Below, piece by piece: positions 16,507-25,233 of a stretch of 48,056 nt of DNA (its first letter is position 1; every line of letters begins with the position of its first letter). The position numbers and the translations under genes were made by a program. The notes below the pieces were generated by a model. It ran no database searches. It saw nothing but the letters and a program-made list of their open reading frames with translations, and was not told where the DNA came from. Origin of the DNA: Saprospiraceae bacterium (GTDB taxonomy: Bacteria > Bacteroidota > Bacteroidia > Chitinophagales > Saprospiraceae); the NCBI GenBank assembly GCA_029263015.1, contig JAJCYI010000201.1, positions 1 through 48,056 on the forward strand, written 5' to 3'.

Positions 16507-17142
16507 TTATGTAAGTTCCACTGTCCCATCAGGTGTTTGGATAACAGCTGTGATAGATACTTCATCCGCTACTCCGAGTTTCATGTCGATATTCAGGGAA
16601 TGAATAGCTGTTTCGATCATAAATGGAGTGGGGTGCGTGCTGCGTAATTCCACCAATTTGCAAACTTGTGGCAATGATTTAGTTGGGTGGTCTCCTCCTT
16701 TCCAATCTATTACAAAAGGGAGCAACTCTACTGCGGGATCAGGTAAAGCAGTAGTCGCTTTCCAGATCAATTTTGATCCATCAGGCTTTTTTCGGCTGCC
16801 TCCTTTTAGAGTGCCCAATTGAGGGTCAACGACTGATAAATAGGCCCGATCACGGTTGAGGTTGTTGGTTTTTACGGCCCATCGGGTAATACAAGGTTTG
16901 GAGATAAGGTCGAGGCCCATCCATCGCTGACCAGAGAAAGTGTCATTGTCAGGGTCAGGGGCGATGACTTCGAGATAGCAACCTTTTCCCAAGTGAACAA
17001 GTGCGTTGTGGGTTCCTTGGCTTCGGTGGTGGCCACCGATGACTGGTTCAACGCCAAGCCTTTTTTTTAATTCTGTAATTGCCTTTTTAAGATTTGGAAC
17101 AGCATAGACGAGATGATCTACATTGTCTAGAGTACGAATCAT
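16507..17142 (-). CDS. VOC (glyoxalase-like) superfamily protein
   Basis: Product of 211 residues. The N-terminal beta-alpha-beta module starts NVDHLVYAVPNLKKAITELKKRLG, with His near residue 10 as the first metal ligand, and YLEVIAPDPDN (near 77) supplies the typical Glu. The overall layout matches the Glyoxalase_3-type subgroup with a longer C-terminal half (IKxDxLGV-type second module). VOC enzymes are metal-dependent lyases, dioxygenases or isomerases, and the substrate here is unknown. Monocistronic, cytoplasmic (no signal peptide). Confidence 0.82.
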   Translation of the reverse strand: MIRTLDNVDHLVYAVPNLKKAITELKKRLGVEPVIGGHHRSQGTHNALVHLGKGCYLEVIAPDPDNDTFSGQRWMGLDLISKPCITRWAVKTNNLNRDRAYLSVVDPQLGTLKGGSRKKPDGSKLIWKATTALPDPAVELLPFVIDWKGGDHPTKSLPQVCKLVELRSTHPTPFMIETAIHSLNIDMKLGVADEVSITAVIQTPDGTVELT

Positions 17143-17232
17143 GTTGTTGATGGTTGGTTTGAAATGAGGGAATAAAAGTAGAAAAAAAATTGAATACTTC
17201 TACTTTAAGGCTTTGGAACTCATTCCTCAGAC

Positions 17233-17267
17233 CATTAGGCATTAGGTTCAGACCAGACGATTGGACG
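17233..17267. repeat. Five 7-bp-phased words
   Basis: CATTAGG twice, then TTCAGAC, CAGACGA and TTGGACG in the same 7-nt phase, between the VOC and symporter genes. Confidence 0.65.
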
Positions 17268-17296
17268 CCTTACTTACTTTTAATTTGTCAATTTGT

Positions 17297-18721
17297 TTAA
17301 ACCAATTTCTTTTTTGAAAAATATCCAATACCAGTAATTGCAAAACAAACCACCAGTACAATAATGAATGGTTCGAAGCCAAAAGCATATTTAATCGGAA
17401 TCCACCCGTAAAAAAAGCCAAGCGTAAGTGCCTCGCCGATTAATATTGAACCGATCAGGGAAACATTGCTTATGTGGTTCCACCACAGTACGGCAAATGC
17501 TGCCGGAAAGAGAACTGATAGTCCGCTGAACGCCATTTTTCCCATATCAAAAATTGTATCAAAAGGTTGCCAGGCGATGGCCAGGCCAATTAATGCGAAT
17601 ATGACCACCCATATTTTTCCCACTTTTACTTGAGAGCGAAAGGCTTTTCCTTTGTTCGTAAAAACCAAATGAAAGTCGCGGCTAACCATTGTCCCAAGAG
17701 CCAGCAATTGAGAATCGAGCGTGGACATGAGGGCAGCCAATGCCCCGGTCATTACTAAAGCCCCAAACCATTCTGGAGTGTGGGCAACTAACATTTTAGG
17801 TAATATCTGATCTGCTTCTTTTCCTTCCAGGCCCGGAAAACTGAAATGCCCAATCACACCTATAATAACGGGCAATAGGGAAAAGAATAGTGGAACTATG
17901 GCGTAAAGTAATGCCGATTTTTTCAAATGCGAAATGTCTTTTGCAACATAAAACCGCATGAAAAGTTGTGGGAACATTGGAATGCAGAATAACCAAAAGA
18001 CCAACCAACTGAACCACTTTTTGGGCGTATAAAAACCGCCCACTGCCTCACGGCTGAACAAATCAGGGGTTTTTTGGAAAACCTGCTCATTGGCGTGAGT
18101 TATCCCACCCATGTTGTAGCCGATAACTATAACGGCAAGCAGCATTAGCAAGAAGGTCAGGATGCCTTGTTTTAGGTCGGTACGGGCTACGCTGGTCATG
18201 CCGCCAATGAGCACATAAGCTATGGTAAACAGCGTAATCAAAGTTGCACCTGCAAGATAGGGAATGTCCGAGCCTGTTAGGTTTTCCAATAGGTATCCTG
18301 CTCCGACGATCTGCAATGCAAGATATGGAAAGGTGAAAAGGATCATCACCACTGAAAACAGGACTGCCAAGGTTCGACTTTTTGTTTTGCCAAAAATGAG
18401 CTCAGAAGGGGTGATGTATCCTTTGTCTTTTCCTGCACGCCACACTTTCATTCCGATAATGTAAAATGACAAACAAGCCAAGGCGGTCCCAAATGCCATG
18501 ATGAAATAAAAGGCGTAACCTTTTCGATAACCTTCCCCAGCAAATCCCAAGAAGTAATAAGCGCTGAAGTTGGTAGCGAGGATGGTGAAAAACAAAGTCA
18601 AGGTGCCGAGGCTGCGATTGGCAAGAAAGTAGCCTTCAGGCGTTTCACTTGCTTTTTTTGAACCTGCCAAACTTCCTAAAAATGTAATCGAAATGTATGC
18701 GATAAGTATAAAATAAACCAT
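17297..18721 (-). CDS. Sodium:solute symporter (SSS), possible PanF role
   Basis: Product of 474 residues with about 13 hydrophobic segments spread over its length, as usual for the SSS family. Recognisable family stretches are EGYFLANRSLG near 30, LIGGMTSVARTDLKQG near 170 and ALAALMSTLDSQLLALGTMVSRD near 340. The last is close in pattern to the PanF/PutP region that helps bind Na+. It should carry a solute into the cell with sodium. A small two-helix membrane protein precedes it in the same operon, and coaX (pantothenate kinase) is divergent. In enterobacteria yhdT-panF has the same small-protein-plus-SSS form, so pantothenate is a reasonable but unproven substrate. Confidence 0.85.
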   Translation of the reverse strand: MVYFILIAYISITFLGSLAGSKKASETPEGYFLANRSLGTLTLFFTILATNFSAYYFLGFAGEGYRKGYAFYFIMAFGTALACLSFYIIGMKVWRAGKDKGYITPSELIFGKTKSRTLAVLFSVVMILFTFPYLALQIVGAGYLLENLTGSDIPYLAGATLITLFTIAYVLIGGMTSVARTDLKQGILTFLLMLLAVIVIGYNMGGITHANEQVFQKTPDLFSREAVGGFYTPKKWFSWLVFWLFCIPMFPQLFMRFYVAKDISHLKKSALLYAIVPLFFSLLPVIIGVIGHFSFPGLEGKEADQILPKMLVAHTPEWFGALVMTGALAALMSTLDSQLLALGTMVSRDFHLVFTNKGKAFRSQVKVGKIWVVIFALIGLAIAWQPFDTIFDMGKMAFSGLSVLFPAAFAVLWWNHISNVSLIGSILIGEALTLGFFYGWIPIKYAFGFEPFIIVLVVCFAITGIGYFSKKKLV

Positions 18722-18732
18722 TGATAGTTAAA

Positions 18733-18746
18733 GAGTAATGAGTAAT
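18733..18746. repeat. Two GAGTAAT heptads
   Basis: A perfect 7-bp tandem pair between the small membrane gene and the symporter gene. Confidence 0.6.
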
Positions 18747-18783
18747 TGAAGATGTCACTGGCTATTGCTGGTCGGTCTTGAAG

Positions 18784-18987
18784 TTATTCTTTCCAGTATT
18801 TTTTTGAGAAAACAATAAAAATCAAAATGAAGACAAAATGGACGCCCATTAGCCAGAAAAGCCATTTGGGCAAACCTAAAAAGGAAAAGCTGGGAAGCCA
18901 GTTTGTGAAGAGATAATCTTGGGTGAGCAAGAATAATAAAGTAAACGTGCCGATCCAGAAAATATCGTTTTGAAAGAGGTTCTTCAT
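18784..18987 (-). CDS. Small two-helix membrane partner of the symporter
   Basis: Product of 67 residues starting MKNLFQNDIFWIG at 18987; the frame is open to 19053 but the extra residues lack membrane character. Two hydrophobic helices (about 10-27 and 38-60) flank a short loop with NWLPSF and GLPKW, and the C-terminus is basic (SKKYWKE). It lies 62 bp upstream of the SSS gene on the same strand. Small partners of this size and topology (YhdT/DUF997 beside PanF; DUF3311 beside other SSS proteins) recur next to SSS transporters, but I cannot assign the exact family. Confidence 0.7.
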   Translation of the reverse strand: MKNLFQNDIFWIGTFTLLFLLTQDYLFTNWLPSFSFLGLPKWLFWLMGVHFVFILIFIVFSKKYWKE

Positions 18988-19193
18988 TTTGATGAAATTT
19001 GAGATTGGTGAATTTTTGGGATTGAAGGAAGCAATAATTTTTATGAAAACCATAAAGAAAATTGAAAATATACTGGATAAACTGATAACTATCCCAACTT
19101 ATAAAGTATTAACTGCAATGAAGGGCTGATTAATTAACTCTTGTAGCAATGAATAACAATTTGGGTGGGTAACACTATAAAGGTTAACTCAAT

Positions 19194-19201
19194 TACATTT
19201 G
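19194..19201 (+). promoter_or_regulatory. Putative -7 element of coaX
   Basis: TACATTTG, an exact TAnnTTTG match 51 nt before the coaX ATG. No TTG at normal spacing. Confidence 0.5.
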
Positions 19202-19252
19202 CAGCCAAATTGAAATTGGGGCAAATCCCCGAAATCGAAAAGTGTACCCAGG

Positions 19253-19993
19253 ATGATGAACCTTGCAATAGACATTGGCAATACCCGTACTAAAGTTGCT
19301 GTGTTTGATAATGGTGAGCTTGTTCACAAAGAATTTTGGGACACACCGTCAACAGAAAGGTTGGAACAACTGGCATACAACCAAAAAGTTGAAAACGCCA
19401 TCCTTTCCACTACGGCTAAAGTGCCGTTGGATATGGAAGCTTTTCTGAAGCTCAATTTTTTTTATTTGCGCCTCGAAACTGATACGCCCTTACCCATTAA
19501 ACTAAGCTACAAAACACCCCACACGCTCGGCAAAGACCGCATTGCTGCGGCAACAGGTGCCAGCTATCTTTTTCCAGGGGAGCATGTTTTGGTTATTGAC
19601 GCCGGGACTTGCATTACCATGGATGTGGTCAATTCGGAAAGGGAATTTCTTGGCGGAAACATTTCGCCAGGCGTGGAGATGCGCTTAAAAGCCATGCATC
19701 ATTTCACAGCCAACCTTCCGTTGGTTAAAATTGTGCCAGGCCGTTTGCCGACCGACAACTGGCTTGGAGATTCTACAGAACTTGCCATCCGCAACGGAGG
19801 AGAATTGGGCGCATTACTGGAAGTGACTGCATTTATGAAGAAATGCAAGCGACTTTTTAAGCCATTGCGGGTAATTTTTACAGGAGGAGACGCTGATTTT
19901 TTTGTCAAAACCATCAAAACCAAGATATTTGCAAACTCAAATTTGGTCCTAACCGGATTGGATAAAATATTACAACATAATGTCGAGAACTAA
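19253..19993 (+). CDS. coaX: Type III pantothenate kinase CoaX
   Basis: Product of 246 residues, normal for CoaX. All hallmark motifs are visible: the phosphate-binding DIGNTRTKVAVF near residue 7, GKDRIAAATGA near 94, VIDAGTCITMDVV near 116 with the catalytic Asp, GGNISPGVEMR near 135 and FTGGDADFF near 215. It phosphorylates pantothenate, the first step of coenzyme A synthesis, in the cytoplasm. It overlaps the following outer-membrane protein gene by 14 bp, an arrangement typical of Bacteroidota coaX loci. It is divergent from a candidate pantothenate symporter. Confidence 0.95.
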   Translation: MMNLAIDIGNTRTKVAVFDNGELVHKEFWDTPSTERLEQLAYNQKVENAILSTTAKVPLDMEAFLKLNFFYLRLETDTPLPIKLSYKTPHTLGKDRIAAATGASYLFPGEHVLVIDAGTCITMDVVNSEREFLGGNISPGVEMRLKAMHHFTANLPLVKIVPGRLPTDNWLGDSTELAIRNGGELGALLEVTAFMKKCKRLFKPLRVIFTGGDADFFVKTIKTKIFANSNLVLTGLDKILQHNVEN

Positions 19994-21347
19994 TTACATG
20001 GAAAAAAGGAAAGGTGAACAGGGGATATTTAGATCCTTTTTACTTTTTACTTTTTGCTTTTTACTTTCATTTACCACCCTGATTGCCCAACCTAAAGATA
20101 ATGCACCTTATTCCATTATTGGTCTGGGCGAACAAGTTAACCATACGCTTTCATCAGCGGGTTTCGGCGGGTTGACAGCCGCTTATTATGATCCGTTTCA
20201 TGTGAACTGGCATAACCCAGCCTCATTAGGCTGGCTCGGTGCTGCTACTTTTGAAGTAGGTATGTATGCTGAACGCTCGACTATTGAGACAAGTGAACAA
20301 TCGTCCGAAGTTGTTACGGGGAACTTGAGCCATCTCATGTTGGCTTTTCCCGTTCGTAATTCTTTGAATGATGTGTTGGACAATCGGATACGCAAGTTTT
20401 ACTGGGGCATGAACCTGGCAGTGGTGCCAAACACCAATGTTGGATATGATATCCAGACTGAAGAATCGAATATGGTATCCGATTCGATTTTAAATATTTT
20501 CCAAGGTTCGGGTGGCACCAATAAATTGATATGGGGAAATGGAGTGCGCTATAAAAATTTTTCAGCTGGGATTAATCTCCAATACATTTTCGGACAATTG
20601 GAAAGTACAAGGGAAGTTAGAATCAGGGACATCGGCAATGCTTTTTACAATCAATTTGTTGACAATATATCAGTGCGTGGATTACAATTTTCGTTTGGAC
20701 TGCAATACAAGCTGGAACTTGACAAGAAGCTAGATGAAAATGGCCAAACCATTAGTGATAAGAGTTTGGTTTTTGGAATGTACGGCAATCCACGTTCAAG
20801 TTTTTCGACCCGGACGACAGCATTACGTATTGGGATTAACGACAATCTATTGCCGAATGTACGCGACACATTGCTCAATGAGTTAGATATAGACCAAGAT
20901 GGTAAATTGCCTTCTGAGTGGACGTTTGGGATCATGTATCAGCAGAGCAACCGACTTAGAGCGGGCGTGGAATTTAGTTTTGCCAATTGGAGCAAATATG
21001 AAAATGAGGCGAAGCCCGACCAATTATTTAATAGTAATAAATTTGCCGTAGGGCTTGAATATTCGCCAGATGCAACTTCGTACAATAACTACCTAAAGCG
21101 TATTAGATACCGTACAGGGTTTTATTTCTCAGATGACCCGAGGCTGGAAGACCTGAAACAATATGCCTTTACATTTGGCCTTGGGTTGCCCCTTATTTTG
21201 CCCCGGGGAAAGACCTCTTTTGTAAGTTTGGGCTTTGAACTTGGACGGTTTCAAACGGACAACGGGATAGACGAGAAATTTATGAAAATGTCATTGGGCT
21301 TCACTCTTAATGACGGAACCTGGTTTTATAAACGTAAATTTGGTTAG
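19980..21347 (+). CDS. Outer-membrane beta-barrel protein (FadL-like)
   Basis: Product of 455 residues. The ATG at 19980 overlaps the coaX end; MEKRKG at 19998 is an alternative start. A signal peptide ends at TLIAQ near residue 36. The mature protein starts with NAPYSIIGLGEQ and has the Gly- and aromatic-rich alternating strands of a FadL/OmpP1-type barrel (e.g. YYDPFHVNWHNPASLGWLG, then repeated FSAGINLQY-like strands). Such proteins often follow coaX in Bacteroidota, ahead of a TPR protein, and that order is kept here. A transport role is likely but the substrate is unknown. Confidence 0.8.
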   Translation: MSRTNYMEKRKGEQGIFRSFLLFTFCFLLSFTTLIAQPKDNAPYSIIGLGEQVNHTLSSAGFGGLTAAYYDPFHVNWHNPASLGWLGAATFEVGMYAERSTIETSEQSSEVVTGNLSHLMLAFPVRNSLNDVLDNRIRKFYWGMNLAVVPNTNVGYDIQTEESNMVSDSILNIFQGSGGTNKLIWGNGVRYKNFSAGINLQYIFGQLESTREVRIRDIGNAFYNQFVDNISVRGLQFSFGLQYKLELDKKLDENGQTISDKSLVFGMYGNPRSSFSTRTTALRIGINDNLLPNVRDTLLNELDIDQDGKLPSEWTFGIMYQQSNRLRAGVEFSFANWSKYENEAKPDQLFNSNKFAVGLEYSPDATSYNNYLKRIRYRTGFYFSDDPRLEDLKQYAFTFGLGLPLILPRGKTSFVSLGFELGRFQTDNGIDEKFMKMSLGFTLNDGTWFYKRKFG

Positions 21348-21411
21348 GTACGCTGATGGTAAATGAGGGAATGCCCTATTACTATCAACCGTAAATACAA
21401 AACACATAATT

Positions 21412-22794
21412 ATGAAAAAGCTATTGAAATTGACTTTCGTTTTATTGATTGCAGGATTATGGTCGGTGCCAGCTTTCAATCAATGCGAAACATGGCTGAA
21501 CAAACCCAATAAGGATGTCTTAGAAGAAGCTCACGTATTGTACCGGCAGTTTATGAAATCAAAAGAGTACGATAAGGCATTTGACAACTGGAAGGTTGCT
21601 TACGAAGGAGCTCCCGCTGCTGATGGTCAACGTTCTTCGCATTTCGTGGATGGCCGCACCATTTATATGGAAAAATTCAAGGCTGCTACGGATGATGCAA
21701 AAAAGAAAGAATATGCAGGCGTTATCCTCCGCTTATATGACGAACATTTGGAATGTTACCCAACGGAGAAAGCGTTGACTTCTGGCCTGAAGGTTTACGA
21801 TATGTTCTACAGCCTGCATTCCTCTTATTCCGAAAATTTGAAAGCAAGTGAACAAGCAGTTGAAGCTGGTGGCGACAATACCAGTTACGCGGTGTTCGTA
21901 CCTTACGCATCTATTGCTGTTTACAATTTCCAAAATGGAGCAATGGAAGCAAAACAGGCCAGGGATATTTTCACTCGGCTTAATGATATTGCTGATTTAA
22001 ATATTGCCAAAGGAGATGAGGTGTCAGCCTATTATGAGCAAGCCAAAGGAGCAATGAACGGTACATTTGCTGCCATCGAAAACGATATTTTCGATTGTGA
22101 GTATTTCAAGAAAAAACTTGAGCCGGACTATCGCAAGGATGAAGAAGATATTGAAATGTTGAAATATATTTTCAACAAATTAACTGCCCAGGGCTGTGAT
22201 GAGTCGGATCCGTTTGTTGCCGAAGTCAAAATTAAATACGAAACTGTGGTAGCTGCCATCAATGCTGAAAAACTGGCTGGATACTACACGGAAAATCCTG
22301 GTGAGCACGGTGTTGCCTTGTTTAAGGAAGAAAAATACCAGGAAGCTTTGCAGAAATTTCAAGAAGGTATCCGCCAAGAAGAAGCAGGAGAAAAGGATGC
22401 TGAAAAATTGGCAAACTACTATTTCTACATGGCTTCCGTTGAGTTCCGTCAACTTGGAAAATATACTGAAGCCCGTAACCATGCCCGCAAAGCAGCTTCA
22501 TTGAAAAAAGGCTGGGGTCGGCCGTATATGCTCATCGGCGACATGTACGCAAAGTCTAGCAGGTCTTGTGGTAGCGATGCGTTTGATGCACAGTTGGCCG
22601 TTTTAGCAGCTGTCGATAAATATGCTTATGCCAGGTCTATTGATGATTCTGTGAGAAGTGAGGCCAACAAAAAGATAGGCAGTTACTCTGCTCATAAACC
22701 CAAACAAGAAGATGCATTTATGCGAAAGATAAAAAGTGGCGATACACTATCCGTTCCATGCTGGATTGGTGAGACTGTCACAGTAAAGTTTTAG
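21412..22794 (+). CDS. Secreted TPR protein, paralogue A
   Basis: Product of 460 residues with a signal peptide (1-23, SVPAFNQ). Helical repeats are spread through the protein, with a clear TPR region at about 290-390 (ALFKEEKYQEALQKFQEGIRQEE ... EARNHARKAASLKKGWGRPYMLIGDMY). It ends in a conserved block around DTLSVPCWIGETVTVKF. The next gene (23015-24415) has the same layout and shares APAADG, WGxPYxLIG and VPCWI blocks, so the two arose by tandem duplication. The position after coaX and a barrel is conserved in Bacteroidota. Probably a periplasmic scaffold. A strong terminator follows. Confidence 0.83.
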   Translation: MKKLLKLTFVLLIAGLWSVPAFNQCETWLNKPNKDVLEEAHVLYRQFMKSKEYDKAFDNWKVAYEGAPAADGQRSSHFVDGRTIYMEKFKAATDDAKKKEYAGVILRLYDEHLECYPTEKALTSGLKVYDMFYSLHSSYSENLKASEQAVEAGGDNTSYAVFVPYASIAVYNFQNGAMEAKQARDIFTRLNDIADLNIAKGDEVSAYYEQAKGAMNGTFAAIENDIFDCEYFKKKLEPDYRKDEEDIEMLKYIFNKLTAQGCDESDPFVAEVKIKYETVVAAINAEKLAGYYTENPGEHGVALFKEEKYQEALQKFQEGIRQEEAGEKDAEKLANYYFYMASVEFRQLGKYTEARNHARKAASLKKGWGRPYMLIGDMYAKSSRSCGSDAFDAQLAVLAAVDKYAYARSIDDSVRSEANKKIGSYSAHKPKQEDAFMRKIKSGDTLSVPCWIGETVTVKF

Positions 22795-22814
22795 GCTTTG
22801 GATTCCATAACATT

Positions 22815-22850
22815 AAAAGCCCCGTTTCGATTGGTCGGAACGGGGCTTTT
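22815..22850 (+). terminator. Strong intrinsic terminator
   Basis: A 16-bp stem (22815-22830 / 22835-22850, one G-T wobble) with a TTGG loop, then TTGTTTTTTT. It ends the coaX-barrel-TPR unit. Confidence 0.92.
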
Positions 22851-23014
22851 TTGTTTTTTTGTGGTTCATCATTGGTCAGGTGGCAGAACAAATCGCATCT
22901 GTTTAAATAGGCCGCTTGTTTCCGTTTGAACGCTCTAAAGTTATTTGCACTTTCCTACTAATCTTGGAAAGTCAATAATCCCGAAACCAAAAGTATTCTT
23001 TAAAACTACAAACT

Positions 23015-24415
23015 ATGTCATATCGCATTTCAATCATGCTATTAGCATTCGGGATGTTTACCTGTACCCCTAAAACAACAGAGGTGGTGACCGAATCCAA
23101 ACCTACGACTCCTCGCCCAGAAGTAGTGGATAATCCGTGTGCTACTTTTGAACAAGCTCCTAACCCCGACTTCGCATTGGAAAATTTTGTCCTATACCGC
23201 GATTTTTTGAAAACCGAAGAATGGGATCTCGCATTTGGCTATTGGCAAAAAGTATTCAAAGATGCTCCAGCAGCAGATGGCAAAAGAGCAAATATATTCA
23301 CTGACGGTGTCCGCTTTTATGAGCATTTCATGGAGCAGGACACTTCCAAAAAAGAAGAATACCTCGGAAAGATATTTGACCTGTATGCTAAAATGACAGA
23401 GTGCTACCCAGAGGGAGGGTATGCCCAAGGACTAAAAGCGTTCGATTATTTTTTTAAATATCCTGACTTGATTTCCAAAATGGAACAATATAAATTGTTC
23501 AAAGAATCGATCAAACTAGATGAAGGTAAGCCTCGGTTTTTTATTCTCAACCCATTTACGGCACTGCTCGTGGATTTGACCTTGGAAGAAAAAATCCCCG
23601 TGGAGGAAGCCAAAAAATACCAACAGATGATTATCGCCGCCATTGAAAAAGGGCTGGCGGAATGCAAAGGCGACGGTTGCGAAAGCTGGAACATCATCAA
23701 CACCTATGCACCTGCTCGGTTAGAAGCGTTAGAATCTATCAAAGGTTTTTATCCTTGCGATTATTACGTTTCCAAATATTACCCTGTTTTTGAAGCTGCC
23801 CCAACAGATTGCGAGACGATCAATACCGTTTATAGCCGTTTGCGCTTTGGTGGTTGCGAGACTGCTTCTCCTGAACTACAAGCCCTCAATGCTGCCTATA
23901 CTACCAACTGTCAAGTTGAGACAGGGCCATCGTGCAACGATATGCTCCGGGAAGGCCAGTACAAGGAAGCAATTGATTGTATGGAAGAAGCGATCACCAA
24001 AATGACTGACAATAATGACAAGGCGACCTTTAAGCTCATCATTGCCAAAATTTACTATGCCCATTTGAAAAATTTCTCCAAATCCCGCCAATATGCGCGG
24101 GAGGCTGCAAGTTTCCGCGCTCGCTGGGGCGAACCCTATATCCTCATTGGAACATTGTATGCTTCAAGTGGCCCACTGTGTGGTCCTGGCCGTGGATGGG
24201 ACAGCCAACGGGTGGTGTGGCCAGCCATTGATATGTGGAACAAAGCCAAGTCTGTTGATAAAACTTCAGCACGTGAGGCGAATAGGTTGATTGGTCAATA
24301 TGCTCAGTATATGCCTGATATGGGTGAAATATTCCAGCGCGGTTTGAAAGAAGGTCAATCTTATTTAGTGCCCTGTTGGATACAGGAAAATACCACGATT
24401 AGGGCGAAGAAGTGA
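23015..24415 (+). CDS. TPR lipoprotein, paralogue B
   Basis: Product of 466 residues. It has a short lipoprotein signal ending FGMFTC (Cys near 17), so unlike paralogue A it is membrane-anchored. It is colinear with paralogue A: LYRDFLKTEEWDLAFGYWQKVF, DAPAADGKRANIF, a Cys-rich middle (CKGDGCESW, CDYYV, CETI, GGCETAS), then the TPR block YAREAASFRARWGEPYILIG and a final YLVPCWIQENTT. The Cys are more numerous than in A and may form disulphides in the periplasm. It is separated from A by a strong terminator, so it is expressed on its own. The function of both is unknown. Confidence 0.83.
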   Translation: MSYRISIMLLAFGMFTCTPKTTEVVTESKPTTPRPEVVDNPCATFEQAPNPDFALENFVLYRDFLKTEEWDLAFGYWQKVFKDAPAADGKRANIFTDGVRFYEHFMEQDTSKKEEYLGKIFDLYAKMTECYPEGGYAQGLKAFDYFFKYPDLISKMEQYKLFKESIKLDEGKPRFFILNPFTALLVDLTLEEKIPVEEAKKYQQMIIAAIEKGLAECKGDGCESWNIINTYAPARLEALESIKGFYPCDYYVSKYYPVFEAAPTDCETINTVYSRLRFGGCETASPELQALNAAYTTNCQVETGPSCNDMLREGQYKEAIDCMEEAITKMTDNNDKATFKLIIAKIYYAHLKNFSKSRQYAREAASFRARWGEPYILIGTLYASSGPLCGPGRGWDSQRVVWPAIDMWNKAKSVDKTSAREANRLIGQYAQYMPDMGEIFQRGLKEGQSYLVPCWIQENTTIRAKK

Positions 24416-24432
24416 TAACCCGCCCATTCCCC

Positions 24433-25233
24433 TCACTGTCCTTTAATGTACACGCCCAAGGATATTCCAAAAAAGAAGAACCAGTCATTTTTGTCAGGAT
24501 TGCCCCTTTGCTGACCTGGTTGTGGGAATGTCGGCGCGTTAGGTATCACCTCCGGTACGCGGTAAGACAATTGTGCTTGCAGCGATTTTCCCCCATCAGC
24601 GGTAGTAGTGCTCTTTGACAAATCAGGGTAAGCCCCACTTACATCGTCAAGGTAATCAGTAAAGGTTTTGCGGAATCCAAATTCTAAACCAAGGCTTCCG
24701 TTGTTGTTAATGTTTAGTTTCATACCGGCTCCAAAAGGGATGGCTGGCTGGAAAACGCTGTATTCTATCCCTTCCGTTTTGAACTTGTGCAAGTCGTAAG
24801 TCCTGTCGTTCAAACTCGTATGGGGAGTGAAATAAAAAGCCGAAACCCCTAAAAAAAGGTAGGGCGACCCTTTGTAAAAGTCAGATTCAAACGAAAACAA
24901 AGAGAATTCGAGGAGTCCGCCCACTTCGTATAATTCTGATTCAAATCTCAGGTTGCGCACCCACAGTCGGCTTTCTACTGTGGAGTGCGCATCATCACCT
25001 GAGATAATACCCCTATAACCATAAACTTTTAGACCAAGTCTTTTGGCCAATTTTTTCCTTACATAAATACCTGCGGCAAAATTCATTTCAAGTGGCTCGA
25101 TCGCCCTTTCCGTGAGGTCTCCGGAATAAGTAGAAATACCAAGGAAAGTCCCAAATTCATCAAATTGTGCATTTGCGGTACTGGGCAACCAAAATGCTAG
25201 TAACATCAACCAGTGTAGATTTCTCATTTTCAT
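24433..25233 (-). CDS. DUF6089-type outer-membrane barrel protein
   Basis: Product of 266 residues from the ATG at 25233, just before the signal peptide MKMRNLHWLMLL...TANA; 25227 and 25260 are alternatives. The mature sequence starts FDEFGTFLGISTYSGDL, the start typical of DUF6089 proteins. It continues with GLKVYGYRGIISGDD, SPYLFLGVSAFYFTPH and GSLGLEFGFRKTFTDYLDDVSGAYPDL, the family's characteristic strands. It ends with a polar NPDKNDWFFFFGISLGVYIKGQ strand. It should be an outer-membrane barrel of about ten strands, function unknown. It converges with the paralogue B TPR gene, 17 bp apart. Confidence 0.85.
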   Translation of the reverse strand: MKMRNLHWLMLLAFWLPSTANAQFDEFGTFLGISTYSGDLTERAIEPLEMNFAAGIYVRKKLAKRLGLKVYGYRGIISGDDAHSTVESRLWVRNLRFESELYEVGGLLEFSLFSFESDFYKGSPYLFLGVSAFYFTPHTSLNDRTYDLHKFKTEGIEYSVFQPAIPFGAGMKLNINNNGSLGLEFGFRKTFTDYLDDVSGAYPDLSKSTTTADGGKSLQAQLSYRVPEVIPNAPTFPQPGQQRGNPDKNDWFFFFGISLGVYIKGQ

